Positions 52,052 through 60,763 of a stretch of 64,000 nt of DNA are shown here, one piece after another (the first letter of the stretch is position 1; each line of letters starts with the position of its first letter). The DNA comes from Caryophanales bacterium UBA4694 (GTDB lineage Bacteria; Bacillota_I; Bacilli_A; RFN20; CAG-288). Both the position numbers and the translations under genes were made by a program. Below the pieces are notes generated by a model. That model did not search any database. It had not been told where the DNA came from and saw only the letters and a list, made by a program, of their open reading frames with translations. The stretch spans positions 32,574 to 96,573 of the forward strand of contig DHKM01000002.1 of NCBI GenBank assembly GCA_002404835.1. The letters are read 5' to 3'.

Positions 52052-52339
52052 TCAATCTTTCTTATAGAATTTGTAGTGTTTCTTCGAAAACGTGAAAAAG
52101 AAGGTATCTTTCAGATTTAGCTCTCTATTGATTTCTTTTATCCGATATCCGGAGTTCTGTAATGCGTTTTGGAATTCTTCTTCGTCCAGTGTCACATCGG
52201 ATAAGACCGTGCATGTATTTTTAGTGTGGCTTGCCTTGACTTTGATGGCTCTATTTACATGGTCTTTTATAAGAGTGGAGACATGCTCTTCGCACATGGG
52301 ACATTTCATCCCATCGATTTTCAGTGTATAGCGATTCAT
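52052..52339 (-). CDS. Small heavy-metal-associated (HMA) protein
   Basis: 95 residues; AAAGGAG ribosome-binding site. The first 70 residues have the ferredoxin-like HMA pattern with the metal-binding loop GMKCPMCEEHV and a closing GYRI. The C-terminal 25 residues (FFFTFSKKHYKFYKKD) are aromatic and strongly basic, which free CopZ chaperones lack. It could bind copper and hand it on, but the gene is monocistronic and far from copA in this window. The extra tail may hold it at the membrane or bind nucleic acid; that is a guess. Confidence 0.85.
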   Translation of the reverse strand: MNRYTLKIDGMKCPMCEEHVSTLIKDHVNRAIKVKASHTKNTCTVLSDVTLDEEEFQNALQNSGYRIKEINRELNLKDTFFFTFSKKHYKFYKKD

Positions 52340-52401
52340 AGGAACTCTCCTTTGTTAGACATGGCTAATTATATTCTTTTTAATTGAAAAAGGAAAGGAT
52401 T

Positions 52402-52974
52402 TCACTGTTTCTTGGATAAAATTCCCCGGATATTCGAATTCTTCAAATTCTCGAGCATGCTGCTTCGGATAAAGACAAGCGTCGAATAGATATGGTCTTC
52501 TTTTTTTTCGGGGTCTTTCACAAGATCGAGAAAGAAATAACTGATATTCTCTCTTTTATGATAGAAATAGAAACTCGGGGTGATGAAGATTTCATTGCCG
52601 TCCTCTTTTTCCTGGAGGTTCTCTCTTCTGGATACATCATATCCTTTCGGGATTTGGAAGAAAAAGACAAGCTTTGCTTCAGGGTTCTTCTTGAAATCAA
52701 TCCATTGAACATCTGAACTGGAATAGGAAAGACCGACCATTTTGAGAAAAGAATCCTTTTCTTCATCGTTTTCCATCAAATAAGAATTGAAGTAGTATGT
52801 TTTCTCTGTGGAAGCTAGATTGTTCTGGAGCTCTTTTTCCTGGATGTTTCTGTAAGGCAAAGAAAAGGAGACAGGAATCTCCTTGCCATAGAAACACTGG
52901 TAGCAGGTAACTTCTGTTTTCTGACAGGAAGAAAGCAGAAGGGAAAACAGAAGAAGAAAATGGTTCTTTTTCAT
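52402..52974 (-). CDS. Lipoprotein encoded at the end of the tilS operon
   Basis: 190 residues with a signal peptide ending in the lipobox SLLLSSC (Cys at about residue 17) and two further Cys in VTCYQCFYG. The body alternates charged and aromatic residues (KTYYFNSYLMENDEEKD, FITPSFYFYHKRE); no domain is recognised. It starts 2 nt after the tilS stop, so it belongs to the rqcP-divIC-tilS transcript. I see no reason in the sequence why it sits there. Confidence 0.8.
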   Translation of the reverse strand: MKKNHFLLLFSLLLSSCQKTEVTCYQCFYGKEIPVSFSLPYRNIQEKELQNNLASTEKTYYFNSYLMENDEEKDSFLKMVGLSYSSSDVQWIDFKKNPEAKLVFFFQIPKGYDVSRRENLQEKEDGNEIFITPSFYFYHKRENISYFFLDLVKDPEKKEDHIYSTLVFIRSSMLENLKNSNIRGILSKKQ

Positions 52975-52976
52975 CT

Positions 52977-54215
52977 TTAATATAATACCTTAAATGTAAA
53001 CGGAATTCTTTTTTTTCGGATATCGACAAAGAAAGGAACGTATTTTATCTTTCCTTGGTATTCGAAAACGGGGTAAATCTTTTTAAGACGGTTCGGTATT
53101 TCCTGATCTTCAAGGAAGCTAGTGACGTTTTTCTCTTTTAGATTGGTATCGATTGTATCCCCGTCATGACAATTTCTTATGATAAAAGGAAAAGCGGGAA
53201 TGTTGAAAACACGGGGATCAGAAAGGTCGATGATGAATTTCTCTGTCTCATAGCGTCCTGGTTTGTCAAAGATATAGGAATAGCCTGTCTGCTTGGTTTT
53301 ATCTATAAAGAAGTGGAAGCAGTTGCGGAAAAGGGATTTCTCATCGGATAGTTCCATTTGGTTGACGGATCTTCCATTTAGGAATTCGTAGGCTTCTTTG
53401 CCAAGTCCTGCCAATCTTTTTGAGGATACATTCAGATTTTCTTTTTTCAATAAAAAGAAAAGAAGCCTCCTTTTTTCTTCCTCCGAAAAGCAATCGTAAT
53501 CCGAAAAAGATATCGGATAGGAAAGTAAGGCAAACTTATGGTAAAGTCCTGAAATCCTTAGATTCTCGCTGTCGATCTCTTTCTGAATCTCTCTTTGCTT
53601 GGAAACGGGTATCTCTTCTTTTCGAATCAGATTCCGTTTCGTATGGTTATCGTAGTTAGTGATATCGTCATAGAAAGGAATGCCGTTTTCAATAAGGAAT
53701 TGAGTAAGTTCTGATTTTGAAATGGAGAGAATTGGCCTATAAACCATCATTCCATTCAAAGTTGTTTTTGGAGGTAATCCGTAAAACAATGGTATGTTCT
53801 TTCTCTCTTTCTGAAGAATATATGTCTCAACAGAATCGGTCAATTGGTGGGCAGTCAGAAGTGCAGTGAATCCATATTTCTTGCATAGGGATTCAAAAAG
53901 TGTATAACGGTAGATTCTAGCCCAGTCTTCGAAATTACCGTCTTTTTTCCTGTCGTATTCCGTATCATATTTGAAGAGTTCCAGTGAAAAAGAAGAAATC
54001 ATATCGATAACAAGTTTCTCTTCCTTATTCACAAAAGGCGAATCATGATAGTTGATGTAGCAAACAGCGATTCTGTCCTTCAGTGTGTCTTTATAGTATT
54101 CATGAAGCATATAAAGAAGAAAGACAGAATCCGGTCCACCAGAAAAAGCGAGAAGAAACCTTCCCGCTTTCATTTTCAGTTTATCGAATTCTTCAAAGAT
54201 TCTATTTTTGTTCAT
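52977..54215 (-). CDS. tilS: tRNA(Ile)-lysidine synthase
   Basis: 412 residues. The PP-loop ATP site SGGPDSVFLLYML lies at about 25-37; CYINYHDSPF and LLTAHQLTDSVETYILQ are the following conserved parts of the N-terminal domain, and the C-terminal domain carries RNCHDGDTIDTN and VPFFVDIRKKRIPF. It attaches lysine to C34 of tRNA-Ile(CAU) so that it reads AUA. The ATG overlaps the stop of the divIC-like gene. The order rqcP-divIC-tilS is the Firmicutes arrangement. Confidence 0.95.
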   Translation of the reverse strand: MNKNRIFEEFDKLKMKAGRFLLAFSGGPDSVFLLYMLHEYYKDTLKDRIAVCYINYHDSPFVNKEEKLVIDMISSFSLELFKYDTEYDRKKDGNFEDWARIYRYTLFESLCKKYGFTALLTAHQLTDSVETYILQKERKNIPLFYGLPPKTTLNGMMVYRPILSISKSELTQFLIENGIPFYDDITNYDNHTKRNLIRKEEIPVSKQREIQKEIDSENLRISGLYHKFALLSYPISFSDYDCFSEEEKRRLLFFLLKKENLNVSSKRLAGLGKEAYEFLNGRSVNQMELSDEKSLFRNCFHFFIDKTKQTGYSYIFDKPGRYETEKFIIDLSDPRVFNIPAFPFIIRNCHDGDTIDTNLKEKNVTSFLEDQEIPNRLKKIYPVFEYQGKIKYVPFFVDIRKKRIPFTFKVLY

Positions 54216-54526
54216 TTGTATTCGATGACGATGTCATCGCTGGGAATATAGACGTTGTTACCATCGAAATAGACAGAAGCATAATCCGGATCGACAAGAT
54301 TCTCGTGTTCTTTCGCTACTTTGTTGTATTGGTCGATGACCTGGGCTTCTCTGGATTTCAAGGAAATGCTGTTATTATAAATGATTACGAAGGCGATACC
54401 TAAAACAGCTACAATTGTAGCAAGGGCGATGCTTGTGGAGAGAAGAATCGTTTTTTGGGCTTTGACGCTGAGTCCTTTTTTAGGAAGGAGAGCGCCAGCC
54501 GGATTCGCTTTCGTTTCTTTTTTCAT
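54212..54526 (-). CDS. DivIC/FtsB-like septum protein
   Basis: 104 residues: a basic cytoplasmic end, one membrane helix (about 28-50), then a short coiled-coil-prone stretch (SLKSREAQVIDQYNKVAKE) and a small outer tail. This is the layout of the DivIC/FtsB family, which works in the divisome with FtsL and DivIB. The call rests mainly on layout and on its place between rqcP and tilS, where Bacillus carries divIC nearby. Both ends overlap neighbouring genes by 4 nt. Confidence 0.75.
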   Translation of the reverse strand: MKKETKANPAGALLPKKGLSVKAQKTILLSTSIALATIVAVLGIAFVIIYNNSISLKSREAQVIDQYNKVAKEHENLVDPDYASVYFDGNNVYIPSDDIVIEYK

Positions 54527-54768
54527 GACACAACCTCGTACATTTCGCCAGCATTGTCGATTGTAGAAACCATCCGGATTTGTTTGATTTTGGCTTTCAC
54601 AGTACGACCTAAAGGCGTTGAGATTTCAATCAAGTCGTCCAACTTGACTTCCAACGATGGTTTAGCAACTTTACCATTGACCCTGACGTATCCTTTGTCG
54701 ATGAATTCTTTGGCTGCTTCTCTTCTCTTGATGAGACGGGATACTTTTAGATATTTGTCTAAACGCAT
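54523..54768 (-). CDS. rqcP: S4-domain RNA-binding protein RqcP (YabO)
   Basis: 81 residues. A single S4 domain begins MRLDKYLKVSRLIKRREAAK and includes GYVRVNGKVAKPSLEVKLDD. RqcP (formerly YabO, related to Hsp15) binds 50S subunits blocked by peptidyl-tRNA and helps RqcH add alanine tails in ribosome quality control. First gene of the operon with divIC and tilS. A TTGACC-17-TATAGA promoter ends 12 nt before the ATG, leaving a leader of about 6 nt without a Shine-Dalgarno. Confidence 0.9.
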   Translation of the reverse strand: MRLDKYLKVSRLIKRREAAKEFIDKGYVRVNGKVAKPSLEVKLDDLIEISTPLGRTVKAKIKQIRMVSTIDNAGEMYEVVS

Positions 54769-54780
54769 GATTGATGAACC

Positions 54781-54809
54781 TCTATATTAGTTTATCGCAA
54801 ATTGGTCAA
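54781..54809 (-). promoter_or_regulatory. Promoter of the rqcP-divIC-tilS operon, short leader
   Basis: Minus strand: TTGACC (54804-54809), 17-bp spacer, TATAGA (54781-54786). Predicted start about 54774, six bases before the ATG. Confidence 0.7.
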
Positions 54810-54884
54810 AAGAAAAAGAAAATGATTAAGAAAATTGACTTTGCAATTGATTTCCCGGTTTGCGTGCAAAAAAACGGCAAAGAA

Positions 54885-54916
54885 AAAACCCTCGGATCGG
54901 AACTTCCAAGGGTTTT
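54885..54916 (-). terminator. Terminator of rplM-rpsI
   Basis: AAAACCCTCGGA pairs with TCCAAGGGTTTT apart from one internal mismatch; TTTTTTCTTTG follows on the minus strand. Confidence 0.75.
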
Positions 54917-54950
54917 CTTTGCTTGGTCTGAGACCAATTCCCGAAGCGAA

Positions 54951-55352
54951 TTAACGCTTGGAGAACTGACCGGACTTTCTTGCTTTGCGGAAACCGTACT
55001 TCTTACGCTCGACAACTCTGGAATCAACAGTGAGTAATCCAGCAGCTCTGAGCTGAGCACGGAATTCCGGATTGGCCTTGACTAAGGCTCTTGCGATGCC
55101 AAGACGTAAGGCACCGGTTTGTCCGGAGTAGCCACCACCAACGATGTTGGCCTTGATGTCGTACTTACCTTCTGTGCCAGTGACCTTAAGAGGCTGAGTG
55201 GCGTCAAGGATAAGAACTTCATGAGGCAGATATTCGTTGATTTTCTTTCCGTTGATGACGATTTCACCAGTGCCAGGAGTAACGAAGACTCTGGCAACGG
55301 AAGATTTTCTTCTGCCGACGGCAGCGTAGATCAATTTTTCACTCTTTGCCAT
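54951..55352 (-). CDS. rpsI: 30S ribosomal protein S9
   Basis: 133 residues. Starts with the family opening (YAAVGRRKSSVARVFVTPG), has GGGYSGQTGALRLGIARAL in the middle and the basic tail KKYGFRKARKSGQFSKR whose last residues reach the P-site tRNA. It follows rplM by 2 nt, the universal bacterial pairing. Confidence 0.98.
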   Translation of the reverse strand: MAKSEKLIYAAVGRRKSSVARVFVTPGTGEIVINGKKINEYLPHEVLILDATQPLKVTGTEGKYDIKANIVGGGYSGQTGALRLGIARALVKANPEFRAQLRAAGLLTVDSRVVERKKYGFRKARKSGQFSKR

Positions 55353-55354
55353 AA

Positions 55355-55810
55355 TTACTTCTCCCTCTTAGCGGTTAATTCGACTTCAATCGGCTTTCTA
55401 TCCTGTCTGTCATGTTCAGCGCCTTCATAGACGAAAAGCTTACGGATCATCTGCTTTCCTAAGGATCCCTTCGGAAGCATTCCCCAAACGGCTCTTCTGA
55501 CCATTTCAGTAGAATAGTGTTCCTTCATGACCTTGGCGGAACGGGTTCTAAGACCACCATAATTATGACTCTTGTTGTCATAATACATCTTGTTGTTGAT
55601 CTTGTTTCCGGTCAACCAAACCTTCGAGCAATTGACGACGATAACGAAGTCACCGCAGTCGAAGTTCGGAGTGTATTCCGGTTTGTTCTTTCCCATAAGG
55701 ATGACTGCGATTTCGGAGGCTAATCGACCAAGAGTTTTGTCAGAAGCATCGACGACATACCATTTTTTGGCGACATCGTTCTTCTTATAAATTGTTGTTT
55801 GACGTGTCAT
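55355..55810 (-). CDS. rplM: 50S ribosomal protein L13
   Basis: 151 residues from MTRQTTIYKKNDVAKKWYVV, chosen over an ATG 33 nt upstream because the family begins here and AAAGGA lies upstream of it. GRLASEIAVILMGKNKPEYTP and GMLPKGSLGKQMIRKLFVYEG are conserved L13 segments; between them the loop is Asn/Tyr-rich (KINNKMYYDNKSHNYGG). It assembles early into the large subunit. A structured leader of 70 nt separates promoter and start. Confidence 0.97.
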   Translation of the reverse strand: MTRQTTIYKKNDVAKKWYVVDASDKTLGRLASEIAVILMGKNKPEYTPNFDCGDFVIVVNCSKVWLTGNKINNKMYYDNKSHNYGGLRTRSAKVMKEHYSTEMVRRAVWGMLPKGSLGKQMIRKLFVYEGAEHDRQDRKPIEVELTAKREK

Positions 55811-55839
55811 TTTGTCAAATATCCTTTCTTGAATCTCGA

Positions 55840-55871
55840 GCAAACTGTAACCTTACCGGGGTGTAGTTCAC
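55840..55871 (-). ncRNA. Candidate L13 autoregulatory leader hairpin
   Basis: Minus strand: GTGAACT (55871-55865) pairs with AGTTTGC (55846-55840), and an inner ACC/GGT helix closes a CCGGTAA loop. Position (directly 5' of rplM, about 30 nt before the ATG) fits the known L13 leader of Firmicutes, by which L13 represses its own operon. Identity is based on place and fold, not on a model search. Confidence 0.45.
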
Positions 55872-55886
55872 AATTAGCCAACGATT

Positions 55887-55915
55887 ATTATATTAAATGT
55901 TGTCAAGCAAATCAA
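55887..55915 (-). promoter_or_regulatory. Sigma-A promoter of rplM-rpsI
   Basis: Minus strand: TTGATT (55910-55915), 17-bp spacer, TATAAT (55887-55892). Confidence 0.75.
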
Positions 55916-55944
55916 TTAAAATCCAAATATTTTCAACAAGAAAA

Positions 55945-55962
55945 AATAGGCTTCCGCCTATT
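55945..55962 (-). terminator. Terminator at the end of locus B
   Basis: AATAGGC and GCCTATT pair perfectly around 4 nt; TTTTTTCTTG follows on the minus strand. The hairpin overlaps the last codons of the 107-aa gene. Confidence 0.8.
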
Positions 55963-56281
55963 CTTTCCTTTGTTTCGATAAGAAAAAAGAACTTACTTCC
56001 GCAATCAGGGATAGACCGAAGAAAATCAATGCGGCAAATGGAATGTAGGATGGGAATCCAATCAGAAGAATGGAGCCGGTCAAACCCAAAAGCGTAGCAA
56101 TAAGAAAAAGGAAATGTGCCTTTGTAAATAGTGAAACGAATCCTAGACACCAGATTTCAAGAGAAACGACTAGGACGGCCAACCAAAGTTCGGAATATCC
56201 GCGAAGGAATAGACAGATGAATTCGGATACTGTAGCAAGAATAAGGAGAATGAAAATGAATAAGTTGAGTTTCTTTTTCAT
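55958..56281 (-). CDS. Small four-helix membrane protein at the end of locus B
   Basis: 107 residues, almost all in four hydrophobic helices (about 5-24, 29-50, 54-72 and 75-98), ending in QRKE. No motif is recognised. It starts 5 nt after the esterase gene stop and is the last gene before the locus B terminator. It is the third small four-helix protein encoded beside the GH3 genes, but shorter than the other two and not clearly related in sequence. Confidence 0.7.
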   Translation of the reverse strand: MKKKLNLFIFILLILATVSEFICLFLRGYSELWLAVLVVSLEIWCLGFVSLFTKAHFLFLIATLLGLTGSILLIGFPSYIPFAALIFFGLSLIAEVSSFFLSKQRKE

Positions 56282-56286
56282 AGTTG

Positions 56287-57240
56287 TTACCTGAAGAAAC
56301 GAAGAAGAGAATCAAACAAAGAGACTCTCCAGCTTCTTGCGGAATGATATCCCATCGTTATTTTGACATATTCCGTATTTTCTTTTGTGAACCATTCATT
56401 TCCGTCTTTGAGCAGTTCATCTACCATCTTCCGATGTTTGTTATAGGCAAAATCGAAAATCCCGTCAGCATTGAACATATAATTTATCTTACAGCCATCG
56501 TATTTTTCTTGATTGAAGGCATCTAAGATCAAACTGCTGTCAATGGAGGAAGAATAGCATCCGAAATAGGAAAAATAGTCAAAATTCGAAACCATGCCTG
56601 CTTTTAAGGTGAGTCTGGCTCCATTTGACAGACCGGCAATGGCCCTGTGGTCTCTAGAGGCCTTCAGTCCGGCCTCATCTTGACTTGAACTGTGGGTTGA
56701 ATACTTCGCTTCCACGTTCGGAACGATATCGTACCTCAGTTCGTTGCTGAAATTCTGATTGGATTTTTCTTTTACGGGTGAATAGTCTTTGATGTTCTTG
56801 ATGGTGTCGTCCCCATATAATCCATAACTGTATGTGTTTGGGCAGACCACGATGAGAGGTTCGATGATTTGATTGTAAATCATATTGTCGAGCACTTTTT
56901 TTGCCTGAATGGTATCAAACCATGTGTTGATATGATCGACGCTCTGTTTGTCTGTCCCATGAAGCAAATAAAGAATGTCGTACTTTTTTTCTTTGCTATA
57001 TTGATAAGGTAAATAGACGTTGCATTTTTTTGTTTCCGTTTTGTTGCTGTTGTCGACATAATCCCTTGTTTCGTAGGATAAGCTTTCGATGGTCCCCTTT
57101 TCGGAAATATCGCTGTCCAGATATTTGCTTTCTACATCCCATGTCTGAATACTAGCAGTATCGGATTGTCTGTTAGAACAGCCACAGCAGGAGATTGCAA
57201 TCAAAGTGGCGGCAAGAAGCAACGCATGGCGATTTTTCAT
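56287..57240 (-). CDS. CE1-type carbohydrate esterase lipoprotein
   Basis: 317 residues. The signal peptide ends in a Cys-rich lipobox (AISCCGC), placing it on the outer membrane face. An alpha/beta-hydrolase follows: ILYLLHG oxyanion segment, the nucleophile elbow GLSNGA (Ser about residue 200), ADGIFDF with a likely acidic residue, and the terminal YHSARSWRVSL, where the His before a WR pair is the family pattern. This is the esterase D/CE1 group, which includes acetyl-xylan and feruloyl esterases. Beside a GH3 it would strip acyl groups from a polysaccharide; acetyl versus feruloyl cannot be decided. It belongs to the GH3 operon of locus B. Confidence 0.82.
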   Translation of the reverse strand: MKNRHALLLAATLIAISCCGCSNRQSDTASIQTWDVESKYLDSDISEKGTIESLSYETRDYVDNSNKTETKKCNVYLPYQYSKEKKYDILYLLHGTDKQSVDHINTWFDTIQAKKVLDNMIYNQIIEPLIVVCPNTYSYGLYGDDTIKNIKDYSPVKEKSNQNFSNELRYDIVPNVEAKYSTHSSSQDEAGLKASRDHRAIAGLSNGARLTLKAGMVSNFDYFSYFGCYSSSIDSSLILDAFNQEKYDGCKINYMFNADGIFDFAYNKHRKMVDELLKDGNEWFTKENTEYVKITMGYHSARSWRVSLFDSLLRFFR

Positions 57241-57265
57241 TTAGATCTCCTTGAATTCATAATAA

Positions 57266-57287
57266 GGGTCTGCAATGTTGCAGACCC
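57266..57287 (-). terminator. Hairpin between the four-helix and esterase genes in locus B
   Basis: GGGTCTGCA and TGCAGACCC pair perfectly around 4 nt. Only a weak U-tract (TTATTATG) follows on the minus strand, so partial termination or mRNA protection is more likely than a full stop. Confidence 0.6.
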
Positions 57288-57294
57288 TATTGTT

Positions 57295-57711
57295 TTATTT
57301 TTCGGAAACGGCAGTTTTTTCTTTTGAAAGACCGATAGAGAACCCGACGGCGGTTAGAACGGTTGCCAAAATATCGAAAATCCAGAAGAGGAAGAAAGCG
57401 ACGTCAAAACTGTTTCCGTCGACACCGAAGGCGACATTGGAGATGAACAGCATTTCCGTATTAAGAAGGACGGTTAACGATGAAGCGTAGAGAACGACCG
57501 GAACAATTCCGAGAATTCCGAAATCTTTGAAAAGGCAGAGAATATTTGTGATCAGACCGATGACAAGAAGAACAACGGCTGCTGCAGAGACAGGGGAAAG
57601 GTAATTTCCACCTCTTGCGGTATAGACAATTAGAGTGAGAAGGGCAAAAAGGAAACCGAGAGCAGACAGATAGAAACCGGTTTTCTTGCCGGAAAGGAAT
57701 TTTTTCAGCAT
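57295..57711 (-). CDS. Small four-helix membrane protein coupled to the locus B GH3
   Basis: 138 residues: a Lys-rich start, four membrane helices (about 12-32, 40-60, 68-88 and 103-124) and a short charged tail (SKEKTAVSEK). Its ATG follows the GH3 stop directly (TAAATG), so translation is coupled. Size, helix spacing and the VDGNSFDVAFF stretch before the last helix resemble the 6811-7242 protein (IDGSTFSSSFI), so the two are probably paralogues. Function unknown; partner of the tethered GH3 is the simplest idea. Confidence 0.8.
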   Translation of the reverse strand: MLKKFLSGKKTGFYLSALGFLFALLTLIVYTARGGNYLSPVSAAAVVLLVIGLITNILCLFKDFGILGIVPVVLYASSLTVLLNTEMLFISNVAFGVDGNSFDVAFFLFWIFDILATVLTAVGFSIGLSKEKTAVSEK

Positions 57712-60705
57712 TTATCTTTCCTCCTTCTTGGAGACGGCGAAATTGTAGACAATAAGACCTAATGATGCAGCCGTCAAAACGGACGAGACGCTGACTAGAG
57801 CGATAAGAGCATTATCATACCAGGTATTGACATTGACAATACGGCTAGAAGAGGTAAGTCCGTTCATTGCAGCACTGTTGGCAAAGTTGTAAAGCTGACG
57901 ATGGATGGCTTCTCTCATGTTGGACATCAATTTGTAGTCTTTTGTGATATCGATACCCTTGAGATAGTTGGCAAATCCAGTTCCGGATGTACAGAACATG
58001 GTAGTTCCGGCTTCATAGGCGAGCTGCGGTTCCATCAAAGAACCCTGTTTCTGTCCGAAGTCTGTCGTGACATTTCCTTTGAATCCCCATTCCTTTTCCA
58101 TGACATTCTTCCAAAGATTGGAATGGTGTCCGGTCCAGACGAGTCCGAGTCTGTTGAATCCGCCCATGACGGCAGAGCAGGACTTATCATCATCACCTGT
58201 GGTTTCGAAGGCATATTGGAAGGCTCTGAGGTAGTTTTCACGGATGGCCTGTTCATTAGAGAATGTGCAAACGCCGATACGATTTGTTTCTTGGTCATTG
58301 AGGAAGAAATGCTTCAGATAAGGAATGGTACCCTTTTCCATAGCACCCTTGACTTCTTTTTCACATAGTTTGCCGGCTAAATAACCATCTTCAGAATAAT
58401 ATTCAAAGTTTCTTCCTCCGCAAGCGGTACGGTGAGTATTTGCGGCAGGACCATACCATCCAACTCCTCCTCCCCAAAGTCCTTCTTCTCCGAATGAGAG
58501 ACCGACTTTGTAGGTCAAATCAGCATTCCAAGTACCGGCAATAATGGTTTCGGTCGGATAAGAAACCATAAGTTCGTCGGTTTTCTTTACATTTTCGGCA
58601 TCGTATTGTTTGGTGTAGTCTTCGATGTAATTTGATTTTGTCCAAGCGGAAGGACCATCGACAGCAGTTGTGGCATTAAGACCGACGGATTCGATTTTAT
58701 TTCTTCCCTGAGCAGTTGAGGAAAGATAATCGTCGATGGTAAGCTGATCCAGAAGTTTGTTCCAGTTCTCATCGTCGTAATCGGCACCGATCATCATGGC
58801 AAGTGTGTATTTCTTCTCTGCACCTGTTGTGATCTTGGATGTATCGGAATCTCCCTTCACATAGGCAGAAGGAGATGTTGTTCCATCATTCTTGCTGGAA
58901 TAATAGGAATCGATTTCCTTGATCATTTGATCCGTTGCTGTCAAAGAAACGGTTTCCGGATACGTCTTGTCCCAATCACTTCTGGAAAGATAGGTGATTT
59001 CTTGATTGGTTCCTTTGGTGTAGTAGTTCAAGTCGGTGGAGTCAAACTGGTTGGTGACGTTGGCTTTGGTAGCACTTAGACGGTATTCATCTTTGTCGAA
59101 TGCGGTCTTGGTGACTTTTCTTACTTTGCTGGCCTCTCCTTTTTGATCCATTCTTCCCTTCTGATCAGAAGTGACTTTCATTTCAAGAATGTTGTTCAAG
59201 GCATCATGGGCACTATCTCCGATAGCAAAGTAGTAGTCGCCCTGCTCTAAGACATAGGTCTTATTCAAAGTGTAGTCATAACTGGCGATGTCACGCAAAG
59301 AGACGTCCAGTGTAATCGTTTCGGATTTTCCAGGGGCAAGCAAATCGGTTTTTGCGAAACCGCAAAGCTGTACTGCACTTTTTTCAATGCCGTTATCTGT
59401 GTAAGGAGTCTGCGCATAAAGCTGGACGACATCCTTTCCGGAATAATCGGAAGATTCGTTTTTGACGGTTACAGTGACTTTGGCACTCTTATTTTCCCAG
59501 TCGATGGTGAAATTATCCAATGTTTGGTGGAAGGTGGCATAGGAAAGACCATAACCAAACGGGAACTGAACCTCTTCGGAATAATTCCAACCGTTTTTGG
59601 AGGCGACTGCACCCTTTGAAGAAGCGGCATTTCCCTTTCCTAGGACATAATCCTCATAACGGGTCTCATAGTATTTATAGCCGACATAGATTCCCTCTTC
59701 ATAGACAAGATATTTTCTAGAATCAGGATTGGTAATGGAATCCTTGTTGACATAATCGAAATTGCCGAAATTCTTCATGGAAGGAGCACTCTCGACATCT
59801 GTAACATACGTGTCAGCAAGATGACCGCTTGGAGTCGTTACACCAGTCATGATATCCGTCACGGCGTCTAGACCAACTTCACCAGGGCCTCCGATATATA
59901 GGCAGGCATCGATGTTGTAGTCTTTCAAGAATCCAAGTTCAGGAGTATTGAAGGTGTTGACTAGGACAATACGCTTCTTGAACGGACCGTTCTTCATGAG
60001 TTCAAGTACGGATTTCTCATCCTCATTCAAAGAAAGATAATCGCTTGTCAAGTCGGTTCCTTCGTTGCCAATTCTTGTCAAAACGAAAATGGCTGCATCT
60101 GAATAATCGTTGAAAGAGTTTTTTTCTGTATCCGTGAATTCGTCTGCATTAAGTTCATTGATACCATTGATGGTGCGGAAATTCATTGTCTTTCCACCCC
60201 AACCGGAGGACTCTTTAAAACCTTTCTTTTCGTCATAGTTCTTCTGATAGAAATCATAGACGGTTGTATTTAAAGAGAGTTTTCCCTCGCATGCTTTCTT
60301 CAAATCGACTTTTCTATCTGCACTGGAAGTGACACCACCGCTTCCTGTTCCTCCAAGAGCAAGATCTACTTGGTTGTAACCGAAGAAAGTGACTTTGGAA
60401 TTCTTTGCCATCGGAAGTGCATTGTTTTCGTTTTTCATCAAAACAGTGCCTTCAGCCTGAACGTCCTTGGCAATGGTACGTCCATTGTTCATGACATCCT
60501 TATAGTTCGAATAATCACTTTTGAAGTGGATAGGATTTTCATCTGTTTTCCCATCGACGATCTTTGTGCTGCTGATATTCAGGAATTTGTTGATATATCC
60601 TGACCATTCCTTTGTTACAGCGATTCCACCGATTGAAACGGATAGAACGATGCTGGATACAGACAGAATGGAACGCCATAATCCGTTTTTACCCAATTTT
60701 TTCAT
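57712..60705 (-). CDS. Circularly permuted GH3 glycoside hydrolase of locus B, tethered at both ends
   Basis: 997 residues; ribosome-binding site AAGGAG. N-terminal membrane helix (about 12-30), then the sandwich domain (VQAEGTVLMKN, RIGNEGTDL), a fibronectin-III-like part (VTVKNESSDYSGKDVVQLYAQ) and the TIM barrel last (KHFFLNDQETNR; KEWGFKGNVTTDFG with nucleophile candidate Asp882). A second membrane helix ends the chain before SKKEER. Both ends should face the cytoplasm and the enzyme the outside. The C-terminal block NSAAMNGLTSSSR and helix match NKSAGMNGISPDS of the 3912-6809 enzyme, so they are paralogues. First gene of an operon with a four-helix protein, a CE1 esterase and a second four-helix protein, next to a LytTR/GHKL system. 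Confidence 0.92.
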   Translation of the reverse strand: MKKLGKNGLWRSILSVSSIVLSVSIGGIAVTKEWSGYINKFLNISSTKIVDGKTDENPIHFKSDYSNYKDVMNNGRTIAKDVQAEGTVLMKNENNALPMAKNSKVTFFGYNQVDLALGGTGSGGVTSSADRKVDLKKACEGKLSLNTTVYDFYQKNYDEKKGFKESSGWGGKTMNFRTINGINELNADEFTDTEKNSFNDYSDAAIFVLTRIGNEGTDLTSDYLSLNEDEKSVLELMKNGPFKKRIVLVNTFNTPELGFLKDYNIDACLYIGGPGEVGLDAVTDIMTGVTTPSGHLADTYVTDVESAPSMKNFGNFDYVNKDSITNPDSRKYLVYEEGIYVGYKYYETRYEDYVLGKGNAASSKGAVASKNGWNYSEEVQFPFGYGLSYATFHQTLDNFTIDWENKSAKVTVTVKNESSDYSGKDVVQLYAQTPYTDNGIEKSAVQLCGFAKTDLLAPGKSETITLDVSLRDIASYDYTLNKTYVLEQGDYYFAIGDSAHDALNNILEMKVTSDQKGRMDQKGEASKVRKVTKTAFDKDEYRLSATKANVTNQFDSTDLNYYTKGTNQEITYLSRSDWDKTYPETVSLTATDQMIKEIDSYYSSKNDGTTSPSAYVKGDSDTSKITTGAEKKYTLAMMIGADYDDENWNKLLDQLTIDDYLSSTAQGRNKIESVGLNATTAVDGPSAWTKSNYIEDYTKQYDAENVKKTDELMVSYPTETIIAGTWNADLTYKVGLSFGEEGLWGGGVGWYGPAANTHRTACGGRNFEYYSEDGYLAGKLCEKEVKGAMEKGTIPYLKHFFLNDQETNRIGVCTFSNEQAIRENYLRAFQYAFETTGDDDKSCSAVMGGFNRLGLVWTGHHSNLWKNVMEKEWGFKGNVTTDFGQKQGSLMEPQLAYEAGTTMFCTSGTGFANYLKGIDITKDYKLMSNMREAIHRQLYNFANSAAMNGLTSSSRIVNVNTWYDNALIALVSVSSVLTAASLGLIVYNFAVSKKEER

Positions 60706-60763
60706 GGTTTTCTCCTTGCTTTCAGGGATTACTCGAGATTTTCCCTTGACGTTATTAGCATAA

